Positions 35,858 to 44,355 of a stretch of DNA of 64,000 nucleotides are shown one piece after another. The stretch comes from JBJXHG01 sp046160865 (lineage in GTDB: Bacteria > Planctomycetota > UBA1135 > GCA-002686595). Both the position numbers and the translations under genes were made by a program. Under the pieces are notes generated by a model. It had not been told where the DNA came from, searched no databases, and saw only the letters and a list, made by a program, of their open reading frames with translations. Position 1 is the stretch's first letter. Every line of letters begins with the position of its first letter. The stretch lies in the NCBI GenBank assembly GCA_046160865.1, contig JBJXHG010000167.1, positions 1 through 64,000 of the forward strand, read 5' to 3'.

Positions 35858-36018
35858 TTTCTCACCACGTCCGTCGCGAGGTTGCGCCAGCGCGTTCGGA
35901 GCAAGGCGTTGCATCGGAATCGACCGTAGTTGACCTGCTTGGTCGGCGAGGATCGATTCCGATTCAACAACGCAGCTGCGAGCGAGTGGGCGCAACCGCA
36001 GCAGGGGTTGGTCAGAAA
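35858..36018. repeat. Dispersed hairpin element, family R1, long copy
   Basis: The left end reads TTTCTCACCACGTCCGTCGC and the right end GGTTGGTCAGAAA, which are imperfect inverted copies. A second arm pair lies inside: TGCATCGGAATCGA and ATCGATTCCGATTCA. Over its first 148 bases it matches the copy starting at 57659 at about 125 positions by hand alignment. Shorter copies are at 50222 and 58917. It lies in the 496-base gap between the convergent genes ending at 35814 and 36311. Confidence 0.75.
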
Positions 36019-36027
36019 CGCTGGCTG

Positions 36028-36184
36028 GTGTCCTGAGTCAGGAGTTCGCGCTCACCAAGGTCGAGATCGTCGTCGCTGGCAAGGCGCGAGGGTGCAGGCA
36101 ACCTGTCAGGTTTACGAACCCGAGCAACGCCGCCAGCGCGGAGGAGGTCGAGCTTGGTGAGCGCGAACTTCTGACTCAGGACAC
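36028..36184. repeat. Near-perfect 157-base hairpin element
   Basis: The outer arms (36028-36064 and 36148-36184) pair at 35 of 37 positions; they begin GTGTCCTGAGTCAG and end CTGACTCAGGACAC. Pairing continues inward with gaps (CGCTGGC with GCCAGCG) to a central AACCTG-T-CAGGTT, so the whole element folds on itself. It follows the R1 element by nine bases in the same convergent gap. It has no protein-like frame. Confidence 0.75.
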
Positions 36185-36310
36185 TAGTGCCGGAACCCAC
36201 GCTCGATCCCTATCCCACGTCGCGGTCGGCGAAAGATCGAGCGCGGGCCACCGTCGCGAGGAGCCTGTGAGGGGTGGCCACGAGCACGCGAGGCGACGCG
36301 CGACGCGCGT
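36185..36310. other. Gap downstream of yicC
   Basis: No gene is seen. A short inverted repeat (GGCCACC at 36246-36252 with GGTGGCC at 36273-36279, 20-base loop) could help terminate leftward transcription from yicC, but no T-run follows it. Confidence 0.25.
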
Positions 36311-37189
36311 CTACTCCACGTTCTGCACTTGCTCGCGCAGACGCTCGATCCACGTCTTCAATTCGACCACGGCGTGCGCGACCTCGGCATCGTTGCACTT
36401 CGCGCCGATCGTGTTCGCTTCGCGCAGGAGCTCTTGGACGAGGAAGTCGAGCTGACGGCCGACGGGCTTGTCCGAGCCGAGCAGCGTGCCCCATTGGGCC
36501 ATGTGGCTCTCGAGGCGCGTGAGCTCCTCGCTGACGTCCATCCGGTCCGCGATCAGCGCGACCTCGCGTGCGAGATCACTGGGTTGCACCACGGTGCGGC
36601 CTTCGAGCAGCTCGTTCACGCGCCGCGCGAGCGCTTTGTGGTGCTCCTTCACGGCGACGGGCATGCGCTTCTCGATCTTCGCGACGGCCTTCGCGATCGA
36701 GCGCGAGTTCTTGTCGAGATCGCGCGCGAGGCTGCGACCTTCGGCGCTGCGCATCTCGCCGAGCGTGGCGAGCGCTTCCTTGACGCACTTCATCACGAGC
36801 CGCTCGTCGCGCTCGTGCTTCTCGCCGTCTTCCGGCGCCGCGATCACTCCGGGCAGCGCGATGAGCGACGCGAGCGGGATCGCGCCGTCGATCGAGAGCT
36901 CGCGCGCGAGCTTGGCGAGCGACTTCTGATACTGCCGCGCGACTTCGAGATCGAGACGCACGGCCGACGCTTCCGTGCGCGGTTGCAAGCTGACCGTGAT
37001 CGTCACCGCTCCGCGCTCGATCACGCCTCGCACAGCGGCGTCGATCTCGGGCTCGAGGTCGCCGTAGTCGATCGGCAGACGCACCTTGACTTGCAGGAAG
37101 CGGTGGTTGACCGAGCGGATCTCGACGCGCACCGCGGCGCCACCGTCGTCGACCGCGGCGGCTCCGAAGCCGGTCATCGATTGGATCAC
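36311..37189 (-). CDS. yicC: YicC-family endoribonuclease-like protein
   Basis: This 292-residue protein matches YicC: N-terminal IQSMTGFGAA, EIRSVNHRFLQVKVRLP, and the C-terminal DUF1732 block HMAQWGTLLGSDKPVGRQLDFLVQELLREANTIGAKCNDAEVAHAVVELK. E. coli YicC is an endoribonuclease that acts with PNPase on small RNAs. GTG at 37189 gives the standard MIxSMTGFG start. It is the last gene of a minus-strand unit after DAHP synthase, tpiA, secG and pyrE. In many bacteria yicC lies beside gmk, which is not so here. Confidence 0.93.
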   Translation of the reverse strand: MIQSMTGFGAAAVDDGGAAVRVEIRSVNHRFLQVKVRLPIDYGDLEPEIDAAVRGVIERGAVTITVSLQPRTEASAVRLDLEVARQYQKSLAKLARELSIDGAIPLASLIALPGVIAAPEDGEKHERDERLVMKCVKEALATLGEMRSAEGRSLARDLDKNSRSIAKAVAKIEKRMPVAVKEHHKALARRVNELLEGRTVVQPSDLAREVALIADRMDVSEELTRLESHMAQWGTLLGSDKPVGRQLDFLVQELLREANTIGAKCNDAEVAHAVVELKTWIERLREQVQNVE

Positions 37190-37212
37190 CGCGTGTCTCC
37201 GAGTGGCGCGCG

Positions 37213-37830
37213 TCAGCGCGCGACGCGACTGCCGGGCTTGATCGCCCTGCCGCCGGCTTTGCACAACGGACACTCGGCCGGCGCGAACGTCTGCACCTTC
37301 ACCTCGGCGAGCGCGAAGAGCGGCAGCTTCTCGGTCGCGAACGGATTGCCGCCCGAGCGATTGACGATCGCACCCGCGGCGAATGGACGCACATCGAAGC
37401 TCGCGAGGACCGCGATCACCTCGCGCGCGGAGCCGCCGGTCGTCAGCACGTCCTCGACGACGAGCACGCGCTCGTGCGGCTCGACGACGAAGCCGCGGCG
37501 CAGCGACATCGCATTGTCCTTGCGCTCGGTGAACAGCGCGCGGGCGTCGAGCGCGCGCGCGACCTCGTGCGCCCACGTCACCGCGCCGAGCGCGGGGCCG
37601 ATGACGACGTCGACTTTCTGCTTCTCCTGCGCGCGCACGTTCGCGGCCAGCGCTTGCGCGAGCCTCTCCGCACGCTTCGGGTGCTGGAGCAGCAGCGCGC
37701 ACTGGAAGTAGCGGTCGCTGTGCAGACCGGACGACAGCTCGAAGTGGCCTTCGAGCATCGCGCCGCTCTCGCGGAAGAGATCGAGGACTTGGGCTTGGTC
37801 CACCGGTCGTTGTTCCGCGACGCTCGTCAC
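37213..37830 (-). CDS. pyrE: Orotate phosphoribosyltransferase
   Basis: This 205-residue enzyme makes orotidine 5'-phosphate from orotate and PRPP. It has GHFELSSGLHSDRYFQCA, the GPALGAVTWAHEVA segment, FTERKD and the PRPP-binding motif VLVVEDVLTTGGSA. The C-terminus carries a CPLC pair (PAECPLCKAGGRAIKPGS), a short cysteine-containing tail of unknown role. The GTG start at 37830 overlaps the secG stop (GTGA), so pyrE translation is probably coupled to secG. Confidence 0.95.
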   Translation of the reverse strand: MTSVAEQRPVDQAQVLDLFRESGAMLEGHFELSSGLHSDRYFQCALLLQHPKRAERLAQALAANVRAQEKQKVDVVIGPALGAVTWAHEVARALDARALFTERKDNAMSLRRGFVVEPHERVLVVEDVLTTGGSAREVIAVLASFDVRPFAAGAIVNRSGGNPFATEKLPLFALAEVKVQTFAPAECPLCKAGGRAIKPGSRVAR

Positions 37831-38165
37831 TTCGGTTGCTCCGCGGGCACATCCACGGGCGGCGGCGCGGTGCCTTCGGCCGGCGCCTCGATGCCCGGCA
37901 CGACGGACTCCGAGACGACGGACGATCCGGACTCCTTGCGGTTGAGGTAGTGGATCAAGAGCGCGGAGCCGAGGAACACGCCGGCCGCGATGCCGGTGAA
38001 GCGGTTGATCCCCGAATGGCCGACGCCGAAGGTCGCTTGGCCGGACGTGCCGAGCGCGTCGGTGAGCCCGCCGCCCTTGCCTTCCTGCAACAGGATGACG
38101 ACGACGAGCACGATCGCCGCGAGGACGAACAGGATGTAGAGGAGCGTGATGACGAGTTGCCACAT
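37827..38165 (-). CDS. secG: Preprotein translocase subunit SecG
   Basis: This 112-residue protein has the SecG pattern: two membrane helices (LVITLLYILFVLAAIVLVVVILL and GIAAGVFLGSALLIHYL) joined by the glycine-rich loop QEGKGGGLTDALGTSGQATFGV. A proline/acid-rich tail follows, longer than in short SecG proteins. It assists SecYEG export in the inner membrane. It lies nine bases after tpiA and overlaps pyrE. Confidence 0.93.
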   Translation of the reverse strand: MWQLVITLLYILFVLAAIVLVVVILLQEGKGGGLTDALGTSGQATFGVGHSGINRFTGIAAGVFLGSALLIHYLNRKESGSSVVSESVVPGIEAPAEGTAPPPVDVPAEQPK

Positions 38166-38174
38166 GGGAAAGAC

Positions 38175-38927
38175 TCAGCGGAATTCGAGGAGCGGTAAGA
38201 AGCTGTCGGCTTGGAGCGACGCGCCGCCGACGAGGCATCCGTCGACGTCGGGCGCAGCCATGAGCTCGCGGATATTGGACGGCTTGACGCTGCCGCCGTA
38301 CTGGATGCGCACGGTGTCGGCCAGCGGATCGGTGTAGAGGCCGGCGAGAACGCCGCGCAGGTACGCGTGCGCCTCGCTCGCTTGCTGCGACGTCGCGTTG
38401 CGGCCGGTGCCGATCGCCCAGACGGGCTCGTACGCGATCGTGATCTTGCGCATCGCGCGCGCGTCGACACCGTCGAGCCCGGCGCGGAGCTGCGCACCGA
38501 TCACCTTCTCGGTCGCCTTCGCCTCGCGCTCTTCGAGCTTCTCGCCGACGCACAAGATCACGTCGAGGCCGGCCTCGAGCGCGGTCTTCACCTTGCGCGC
38601 GATCAGCGCGTCGGTCTCGCCGTACACGTGGCGGCGCTCGGAGTGGCCGAGGATCACCGACGTCGCGCCGCAATCGAGGATCTGCCCGACCGCGATCTCG
38701 CCCGTGAACGCGCCGCCGGTCTCGGCGCAGCAGTTCTGCGCGCCGACCTTGACCGGCGAGCCTGCGAGCGCGCGCGCGATCTCCGCGAGGTACACGAACG
38801 GCGGGAACACGGCGACATCGACGTCGCGGCGCTGTCCGACGCGCTCGCGCAGCGCGGCGACGAGATCGAGCGCGGAGCGGCGCTCGAGGTTCATCTTCCA
38901 GTTGCCGGCGACGAAGGGCGTGCGCAT
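38175..38927 (-). CDS. tpiA: Triosephosphate isomerase
   Basis: This 250-residue TIM-barrel enzyme interconverts dihydroxyacetone phosphate and glyceraldehyde 3-phosphate. Catalytic residues are Lys11 (GNWKMN), His95 (ILGHSERR) and Glu167 (IAYEPVWAIGTG); the phosphate loop is IQYGGSVKP and VGGASL. It lies eight bases after the DAHP synthase gene and nine before secG. Confidence 0.97.
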   Translation of the reverse strand: MRTPFVAGNWKMNLERRSALDLVAALRERVGQRRDVDVAVFPPFVYLAEIARALAGSPVKVGAQNCCAETGGAFTGEIAVGQILDCGATSVILGHSERRHVYGETDALIARKVKTALEAGLDVILCVGEKLEEREAKATEKVIGAQLRAGLDGVDARAMRKITIAYEPVWAIGTGRNATSQQASEAHAYLRGVLAGLYTDPLADTVRIQYGGSVKPSNIRELMAAPDVDGCLVGGASLQADSFLPLLEFR

Positions 38928-38935
38928 CGAAGGAC

Positions 38936-39976
38936 TCACACCGCTGCCTTCCGTACGGGCGGAAGTACGACGCGACGGCGGTCGAGCGCGGCGATCGCGG
39001 CCGCGTCGGCGGCGATCGCGCCGAAGACCTCGGGCGACACGGCTTGCGTCGCGTCGGAGTGCGCCTCGGACGGATCCGTGTGCACCTCGACGATCAACCC
39101 GTCGGCTCCCGCGGCGACTCCGGCGCGCGCGAGCGGCCGCACGAGATCCGCGCGGCCGGCCGCGTGCGACGGATCGACGATCACCGGCAGGTGCGTGACG
39201 CGCTTCAAGTACGCGACCGCACCGACGTCGAGCAGATTGCGCGTGACGGGATCGTGGCCGCGCACACCGCGCTCGCACAGGACGACTTGGGTGTTCCCGC
39301 GCGCGAGGATGAACTCGGCTGCGAGCAAGAGCTCGCGCACGGTCGCCGCGAAGCCGCGCTTCAAGAGCACCGGCTTGCGCGTCTCGCCGACCTCGATGAG
39401 GAGCGGCGTGTTCGTCATGCTCCGTGCGCCGATCTGGAACATGTCGCACGCGTCGCCGACCTTCTCGACGTCGCGCGGATCGAGCACCTCGGTCACGACG
39501 CCGATGCCGACCTCGGTGCGCACGCGCGCGAGGTAGTCGAGCCCCTGATCGCCGAGCCCTTGGAATGAATACGGAGAGGTGCGCGGCTTGTAGGCGCCTC
39601 CGCGCAGCAGCGTCGCACCGTGCGACTGCACGCGGCGCGCGATGTCGGCGAGGCGGTCGTAGTCCTCGACCGCGCACGGGCCCGCGATCAACGCGAGCGA
39701 TCCTCCGCCGAAGCGCGCCTCGGCCGCCGACACGACTGTGTCGGCTTGACCCGGCGCACGCTCGTGGCGCTCGTGCGCTTCGCCGGCATCGAGCACCGCA
39801 CGGACACCCGCCAGGTCTTCGAAGCGCGAGCGATGCTCGGGTCGGCCGGGCCCCGTGAGCTCGAGCATCTCGCGCCGCTCGTCGAGGAAGCGCGTCCGGT
39901 AACCGAGCTCGCGCGCCAGTTCGAGGACGGCATCGAGCTCGAGCCCGGGGAGGGTGCTTCTCAGGCGCAAGAGCAT
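38936..39976 (-). CDS. 3-deoxy-7-phosphoheptulonate synthase (type I-beta, KDO8P-like) with N-terminal regulatory-like domain
   Basis: This 346-residue enzyme condenses erythrose 4-phosphate and phosphoenolpyruvate, the first step of aromatic amino-acid synthesis. The N-terminal ~90 residues resemble the ferredoxin-like regulatory domain of the Thermotoga-type enzyme. The barrel has LIAGPCAVEDYDRLADIA, LRGGAYKPRTSPYSFQGLG, PVLLKRGFAATVRELLLAAEFI, CERGVRG, VDPSHAAGRADLV and LIVEVHTDP. A feedback-regulated enzyme is likely. It opens the tpiA-secG-pyrE-yicC unit. A tandem 16-bp repeat lies just before its start. Confidence 0.94.
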   Translation of the reverse strand: MLLRLRSTLPGLELDAVLELARELGYRTRFLDERREMLELTGPGRPEHRSRFEDLAGVRAVLDAGEAHERHERAPGQADTVVSAAEARFGGGSLALIAGPCAVEDYDRLADIARRVQSHGATLLRGGAYKPRTSPYSFQGLGDQGLDYLARVRTEVGIGVVTEVLDPRDVEKVGDACDMFQIGARSMTNTPLLIEVGETRKPVLLKRGFAATVRELLLAAEFILARGNTQVVLCERGVRGHDPVTRNLLDVGAVAYLKRVTHLPVIVDPSHAAGRADLVRPLARAGVAAGADGLIVEVHTDPSEAHSDATQAVSPEVFGAIAADAAAIAALDRRRVVLPPVRKAAV

Positions 39977-39988
39977 GGTTTCCGGAGT

Positions 39989-40020
39989 CCCGAGCTCCGG
40001 GAAGCCCGAGCTCCGGGAAG
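39989..40020. repeat. Tandem 16-bp repeat next to the DAHP synthase start
   Basis: CCCGAGCTCCGGGAAG occurs twice in direct succession (39989-40004 and 40005-40020), 13 bases before the start codon at 39976 on the minus strand. Each unit contains a small inverted repeat (CCCG/CGGG around AGCTC). It is in the place of the 5' leader, so it may be an operator or a translation-control structure. Confidence 0.6.
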
Positions 40021-40299
40021 AAGGGCGGACAATATCCTCTGACTGCCCGCGCCCGTCAACGCGCGAGCGCGGGGCAACGCCGCCAGCTCCGGCGAACGCC
40101 GCCAGCGCAGCGACGATGAACCGTCCGCGACGGGCTCCCGCTGCGACGAGGCCCACGCCCGCATGGCCGTACACGGTTCCTGTGGTTCCAATCTGTTGCC
40201 CCACTCGGACCGCCAAACACGGTCGGTCTCCTCAACCCGACGCCGATCCTCACGCGACCAGGCCTCCCCCATCTCGCCCTCCATTAATTGGACTGCTCC
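40021..40299. other. Divergent control region, no gene
   Basis: These bases separate the leftward DAHP synthase unit from the rightward HD-domain gene. They include a repeated AACGCCGCCAGC string (around 40076 and 40100). No protein-like frame and no confident promoter is seen; the leftward promoter is presumably close to 40035, where AATATCC occurs. Confidence 0.3.
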
Positions 40300-40875
40300 A
40301 TGACCGCAGACACGCCTTTGGGACCTCTCGACGCGCTCCTCGCGCTCCTGCCCCTGCATGACTTGCCGCGCACGGGCTGGTTGCAGCACGGCATCCAAAA
40401 TCCCGAGTCGGTCGGCGATCACACGCTCGGGACGTGCCTCGTCGCGCTGGCGCTCGCGCAGCGGGCGAAGCCGTCGGTCGATGTCGATCGCGCGGTCGCG
40501 CTGGCATTGGTCCACGACGCGCCCGAGGCCTTGATCGGCGACTGGCCGAAGCCCGCGAGCCGCCTGCTCCCGCCCGGCGCCAAGGCGGCGGTCGAGGACA
40601 AGGCCGCGGCGCAGCTCCTCGGCCCGCTGTCGAACGTCGCGCACGAGCGCTTCGTCGAGTACCGGCAGATGGAGTCGCGCGAGGCGCGCTTCGTGCGCGT
40701 GTGCGACGGATTGCACCTCGGCCTGCGCTTGCTCGCGTATCGCCGGCGTGGCCACGGCGATTTGGCCGACTTCGAGAAGTCGCTGGCCGAGCTCGACTGC
40801 TCCGAGTTCGACGCGGCGGACGAGCTCAAACGCGACTTGATCGCCGCGTTGCACGCGCTCGCGCGCGCGCACTGA
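40300..40875 (+). CDS. HD-domain hydrolase, 5'-nucleotidase-like
   Basis: This 191-residue protein has the HD metal motif in two parts: ESVGDHTLGTCLVALAL and LALVHDAPEALIGD, the H...HD pattern of YfbR-type 5'-deoxynucleotidases and related HD_3 proteins. A further conserved Asp lies in the VRVCDGLHLGL segment. It likely hydrolyses a nucleotide phosphate in the cytoplasm, but the substrate is not shown. ATG at 40300 is preferred to a TTG four codons earlier. Confidence 0.82.
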   Translation: MTADTPLGPLDALLALLPLHDLPRTGWLQHGIQNPESVGDHTLGTCLVALALAQRAKPSVDVDRAVALALVHDAPEALIGDWPKPASRLLPPGAKAAVEDKAAAQLLGPLSNVAHERFVEYRQMESREARFVRVCDGLHLGLRLLAYRRRGHGDLADFEKSLAELDCSEFDAADELKRDLIAALHALARAH

Positions 40876-40930
40876 GGCGCGTGGCGCTCTCGCAACCGGC
40901 GCGCGCGAGCGGCACTCTGTCCGCCGCGCG

Positions 40931-41926
40931 ATGAAGATCCTGCGCCTTGCCATTCCGATCGCGACGCTCGTGGCGCTGTTCCTTGGCTGGATCGCGGCGC
41001 GGTTCAGCTCGCGCCCCGACATGGCGCTCACGATCGCGGCCGCGGCACCGCCGAGCTTGCCGCCGCTCGAATTCCCTGCGCACGACCGCGAGCTGCGCGG
41101 CATCGTCGTCGACGCGAGCGGTGCGACGGTGCCCGATGCGCTGGTCATGGCACGCGCGGGCGGCGAGCCGTTCTGGACGTACTCGGACGCGAGCGGCGCG
41201 TTCCACCTCGAACGATTGCCGCAGGGCCCCTGGGCGGTGTGCGTCGTCGCGCGCGGCTTCGTGCCGGCGAAGACGGAGCTCACCGGCTGTCTCGAGCCGT
41301 GCCGCATCGACATCGGCGCGCCCGTTCCGCGCATGCGGACGCTGCAAGCCGTCGTTCGCACGCCGCTCGCAGGCCGAGTGGTGTCCGAGGCCGCGGGCAC
41401 GTACGAGGTCGTGCTGCATCCGACGCTCGCGCCCGAGTCGCTCGATGCACCGGTGCCGCGGCGCGTGATGACCGACGCGGGCGGTCGATTCGCAATCGAA
41501 GATCTCGCGCACGGTGATTACCGGCTGCGTGTGCTCCCCGCCTGGGCCGAGAGCGGATCCTGGCCCGATCTCCTGCGCCCCCTCGAAGGCGGCGACGAGC
41601 GCGCGTACGTGCACGACGAGACGGCGAAGGGCCGCGAGCTCGCGCTCGAGCTCGCGGCGGGATCGCTCAGCGCGGAGATCGCGAGCACGTCGGGCGCGAG
41701 CGTGGAGGGCGCGCTCGTCCTGATCCACCCGGCGTCGGACGCGACGCGCGTGTGGCCGCCGATGACGACGGGGGCGGACGGGAAGCTCGTCGTTCGCGAT
41801 CTTCCGGCCGGCGAATACCGGATCTCGGTGCGCGCGGGATCGGCGTCAGCGGTGACGACGGCTCGGGTCGTCGCGGGACGGAGCGGCGCGGTGGTGTTCG
41901 AAGCGCTCGACATCGGCCGCCGCTGA
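40931..41926 (+). CDS. Membrane-anchored protein with carboxypeptidase-regulatory-like domains
   Basis: This 331-residue protein has an N-terminal membrane anchor or signal (LRLAIPIATLVALFLGWIAA) and at least three beta-sandwich modules of the carboxypeptidase-regulatory-like type, each with a pattern such as GIVVDASGATVPDALVMAR, TYSDASGAFHLERLPQGPW, and later VMTDAGGRFAIEDLAHGDYRL and TTGADGKLVVRDLPAGEYRI. Such modules occur on cell-surface proteins. The specific role is unknown. It is alone between the HD gene and a structured gap before the antiporter. Confidence 0.75.
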   Translation: MKILRLAIPIATLVALFLGWIAARFSSRPDMALTIAAAAPPSLPPLEFPAHDRELRGIVVDASGATVPDALVMARAGGEPFWTYSDASGAFHLERLPQGPWAVCVVARGFVPAKTELTGCLEPCRIDIGAPVPRMRTLQAVVRTPLAGRVVSEAAGTYEVVLHPTLAPESLDAPVPRRVMTDAGGRFAIEDLAHGDYRLRVLPAWAESGSWPDLLRPLEGGDERAYVHDETAKGRELALELAAGSLSAEIASTSGASVEGALVLIHPASDATRVWPPMTTGADGKLVVRDLPAGEYRISVRAGSASAVTTARVVAGRSGAVVFEALDIGRR

Positions 41927-41940
41927 GGAGTCTGTCCCCG

Positions 41941-42079
41941 TTCATTGTGCTTGGCGATCGCGCGAGGCGTTGCCGCGCCGCGACTTGCGACCGAAACCCC
42001 GCCCGAGGCGAGCACCGGAGCCGGTCACGACCCCAAGATCTGTGCTCGCAGTGAGTTCGGCGCGCGCAAGCACAATGAA
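41941..42079. repeat. Inverted-repeat element upstream of the antiporter gene
   Basis: TTCATTGTGCTTGGCG (41941-41956) is inverted at CGCAAGCACAATGAA (42065-42079), with one extra base in the left arm. Inside it, GAGCAC and GTGCTC form a second pair (around 42010-42047). It lies between a gene ending at 41926 and the antiporter start at 42195. It could be an untranslated leader structure, a terminator for the first gene, or one more of the window's hairpin elements. Confidence 0.5.
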
Positions 42080-42194
42080 GTAGGCCAGATCCGTCCGGTC
42101 GCGCGCGCGTCGCGTCGCGCCGCGCTCCGGCGCGCGAAAGAGTTCCGGTCTCGGCGTTGAACGGCGGCGCGCGCTGCAATAAGGCAGGTGCCTC

Positions 42195-44300
42195 ATGGAC
42201 TCGCACGGCTTCCTGCGCGCGCTCACGATCGTCCTCTGCACGGCAGGGGTCACGACCGTCTTGTGCCAGAAGCTGCGCCTGCCGGTCGTGCTCGGCTACA
42301 TCGTCGCCGGCCTGATCGTCGGGCCGCACGTCCCGATCCCGCTCGTGGCCGACCGCGAGGCGGTCGCGCTCGTCTCCGAGCTCGGCGTCATCCTCTTGAT
42401 GTTCGCGCTGGGCCTCGAGTTCAGCCTCCAGAAGCTCGTCAAGATCGGCGCGACGGCCGGCGTCACCGCCGTCGTGCAGTCGAGCATCATGGTCTGGCTC
42501 GGCTACATGGCCGGCCGCGCGTTCGGCTGGACGCCGCGCGAGAGCATCTTCGCCGGCGCGATCATCGCGATCTCGAGCACGACGATCATCGCGAAGGTCT
42601 TCGACGAGCAGCGCGTGAAGGGCTCGCTGCGCGAGCTCGTCGTCGGCGTGCTCGTAATCGAGGACCTGATCGGCATCCTGTTGATGGCGATCCTGACGGC
42701 GCTCGCGTCCGGCGACGAGATGTCCGCGTCCGTCCTGTGGAAGTCCGGCGGACGCCTAGCCGCATTCCTGGCCGGGCTCGTGATCGTCGGCCTGCTCATC
42801 GTGCCGCGCATGATGCGCGCGGTCGTGAGCTTCCAGCGCGCCGAGACGACGCTCGTCGCGAGCATCGGCGTCTGCTTCGCGGGTGCGCTGCTCGCGCACG
42901 AGTTCGGCTACTCGGTCGCGCTGGGCGCGTTCATCGCCGGCTCGCTCGTCGCCGAGTCGGGCCACGAGAAGGAGATCGAGCACTTGATCGTGCCCGTGCG
43001 CGACATGTTCGGCGCGGTGTTCTTCGTGTCGGTCGGGATGATGATCGACCCGCGGCTCGTGATGGTGCACTGGCTGGCGATCGTCGTCCTGACGGTGATC
43101 GTCATCGTCGGCAAGGTCGTCGGCGTCTCGCTCGGCGCGTTCCTGACGGGCCAGAGCGCGCGCACGTCGATCCAAGCAGGCATGAGCTTGGCGCAGATCG
43201 GAGAGTTCTCGTTCATCATCGCCGGCCTCGGGATCTCGCTCGACGCCACCGGCAATTTCCTCTATCCGATCGCCGTCGCGGTGTCCGCGATCACGACGCT
43301 CACGACTCCGTGGCTCATCCAAAACTCCGACCGCGCTGCGAGCTTCGTGGACAGGAAGCTGCCGAAGCCGCTGCAGACCTTCGCCGCGCTCTACGCGAGT
43401 TGGCTCGAGAACGCGCGCACCGCGCCGCCGCGCAAGACCGCGGGCGCGAGCGCGCGCCGCTTCGCGCTCCTGCTCGCGCTCGATGCGGCGCTCCTGGCCG
43501 CGATCGTGATCGGCGCGGCCGTGTTCTACGAGCGCATCTCGGAGAGCTTGTCGTCGCAGTTCGGTCTCGCCGCAGGCGTGTCGAAGGTGAGCGTCGTCAT
43601 CAGCGCGACGGCGCTCGCGACGCCGTTCGCGATCGGCATCGTGCGCATCTCGCGACGACTCGCCACGACGCTCGCCGACGCCAGCATGCCGAGCCCGGAC
43701 GGCAGCCGGATGGATCGCGCGGCCGCGCCGCGCCGCGCGCTCGTGGTGACGCTGCAGATCGCGGCGATCCTCGTCGTCGCGCTCCTCTTGCTCGCGGTCA
43801 CGCAGCCGTTCTTGCCGAGCGTGCCGGCCACCCTCGCGCTGCTCGTGCTCCTCGCCGTGTCGGGCTTCGCGTTCTGGCGCGGCGCCACGAACTTGCACGG
43901 TCACGTGCGCGCCGGCGCGCAGATGTTCGGCGAAGCGCTCGCCGCGCACGCGCGCGAGGGCGCACCGACGCACGGTGTACGCCCTCTCGATCACGCGCTC
44001 GACGAAGCGAAGCAACTGCTGCCGGGACTCGGCGAGCCGACGCCCGTGCTCGTCGCGCCGGGTAGCCCGTGCGTCGGTCGAACGCTCGGAGAACTCAAGC
44101 TGCGCGGGCGCACCGGCGCGACCGTGCTGGCGATCCGCCGCGGCAGCGCGAGCATCGTCGTGCCTTCGGCGCGCGAAGTGATCCAAGTGGGCGACATCGT
44201 CGTGCTCGCGGGCAGCCAGGAATCGGTGATCGCGGCGAGCGCGCTCGTGTGCGACGCGGGTGCGGTCGAGCCGGCGGAGAAGAGCGACTCCGGAGCGTGA
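42195..44300 (+). CDS. Kef-type cation/proton antiporter with a C-terminal RCK_C domain
   Basis: This 701-residue protein has a CPA2-type Na+(K+)/H+ antiporter domain (about residues 5-380; LPVVLGYIVAGLIVGPH, FALGLEFSLQKL, ISSTTIIAKVF, GYSVALGAFIAGSLVAESG), then three further membrane segments around 430-560, and a C-terminal RCK_C/TrkA-C module (VAPGSPCVGRTLGELKLRGRTGATVLAIRRG). It lacks the nucleotide-binding RCK_N/TrkA-N domain found in KefB/C. It should exchange K+ or Na+ for protons, gated by a ligand binding the RCK_C domain. AAGGCAGGTG lies shortly upstream of ATG 42195. Confidence 0.9.
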   Translation: MDSHGFLRALTIVLCTAGVTTVLCQKLRLPVVLGYIVAGLIVGPHVPIPLVADREAVALVSELGVILLMFALGLEFSLQKLVKIGATAGVTAVVQSSIMVWLGYMAGRAFGWTPRESIFAGAIIAISSTTIIAKVFDEQRVKGSLRELVVGVLVIEDLIGILLMAILTALASGDEMSASVLWKSGGRLAAFLAGLVIVGLLIVPRMMRAVVSFQRAETTLVASIGVCFAGALLAHEFGYSVALGAFIAGSLVAESGHEKEIEHLIVPVRDMFGAVFFVSVGMMIDPRLVMVHWLAIVVLTVIVIVGKVVGVSLGAFLTGQSARTSIQAGMSLAQIGEFSFIIAGLGISLDATGNFLYPIAVAVSAITTLTTPWLIQNSDRAASFVDRKLPKPLQTFAALYASWLENARTAPPRKTAGASARRFALLLALDAALLAAIVIGAAVFYERISESLSSQFGLAAGVSKVSVVISATALATPFAIGIVRISRRLATTLADASMPSPDGSRMDRAAAPRRALVVTLQIAAILVVALLLLAVTQPFLPSVPATLALLVLLAVSGFAFWRGATNLHGHVRAGAQMFGEALAAHAREGAPTHGVRPLDHALDEAKQLLPGLGEPTPVLVAPGSPCVGRTLGELKLRGRTGATVLAIRRGSASIVVPSAREVIQVGDIVVLAGSQESVIAASALVCDAGAVEPAEKSDSGA

Positions 44301-44355
44301 TGCGCGGGCGTGCGCCGCACTCGCGCCTCTGACGCTATCCTCTTCGACGAACACG

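Noticed and set aside
41927..42194. A c-di-AMP or other riboswitch in front of the antiporter gene.
   Set aside because: The conserved core of known riboswitches was not found; only inverted repeats are visible.
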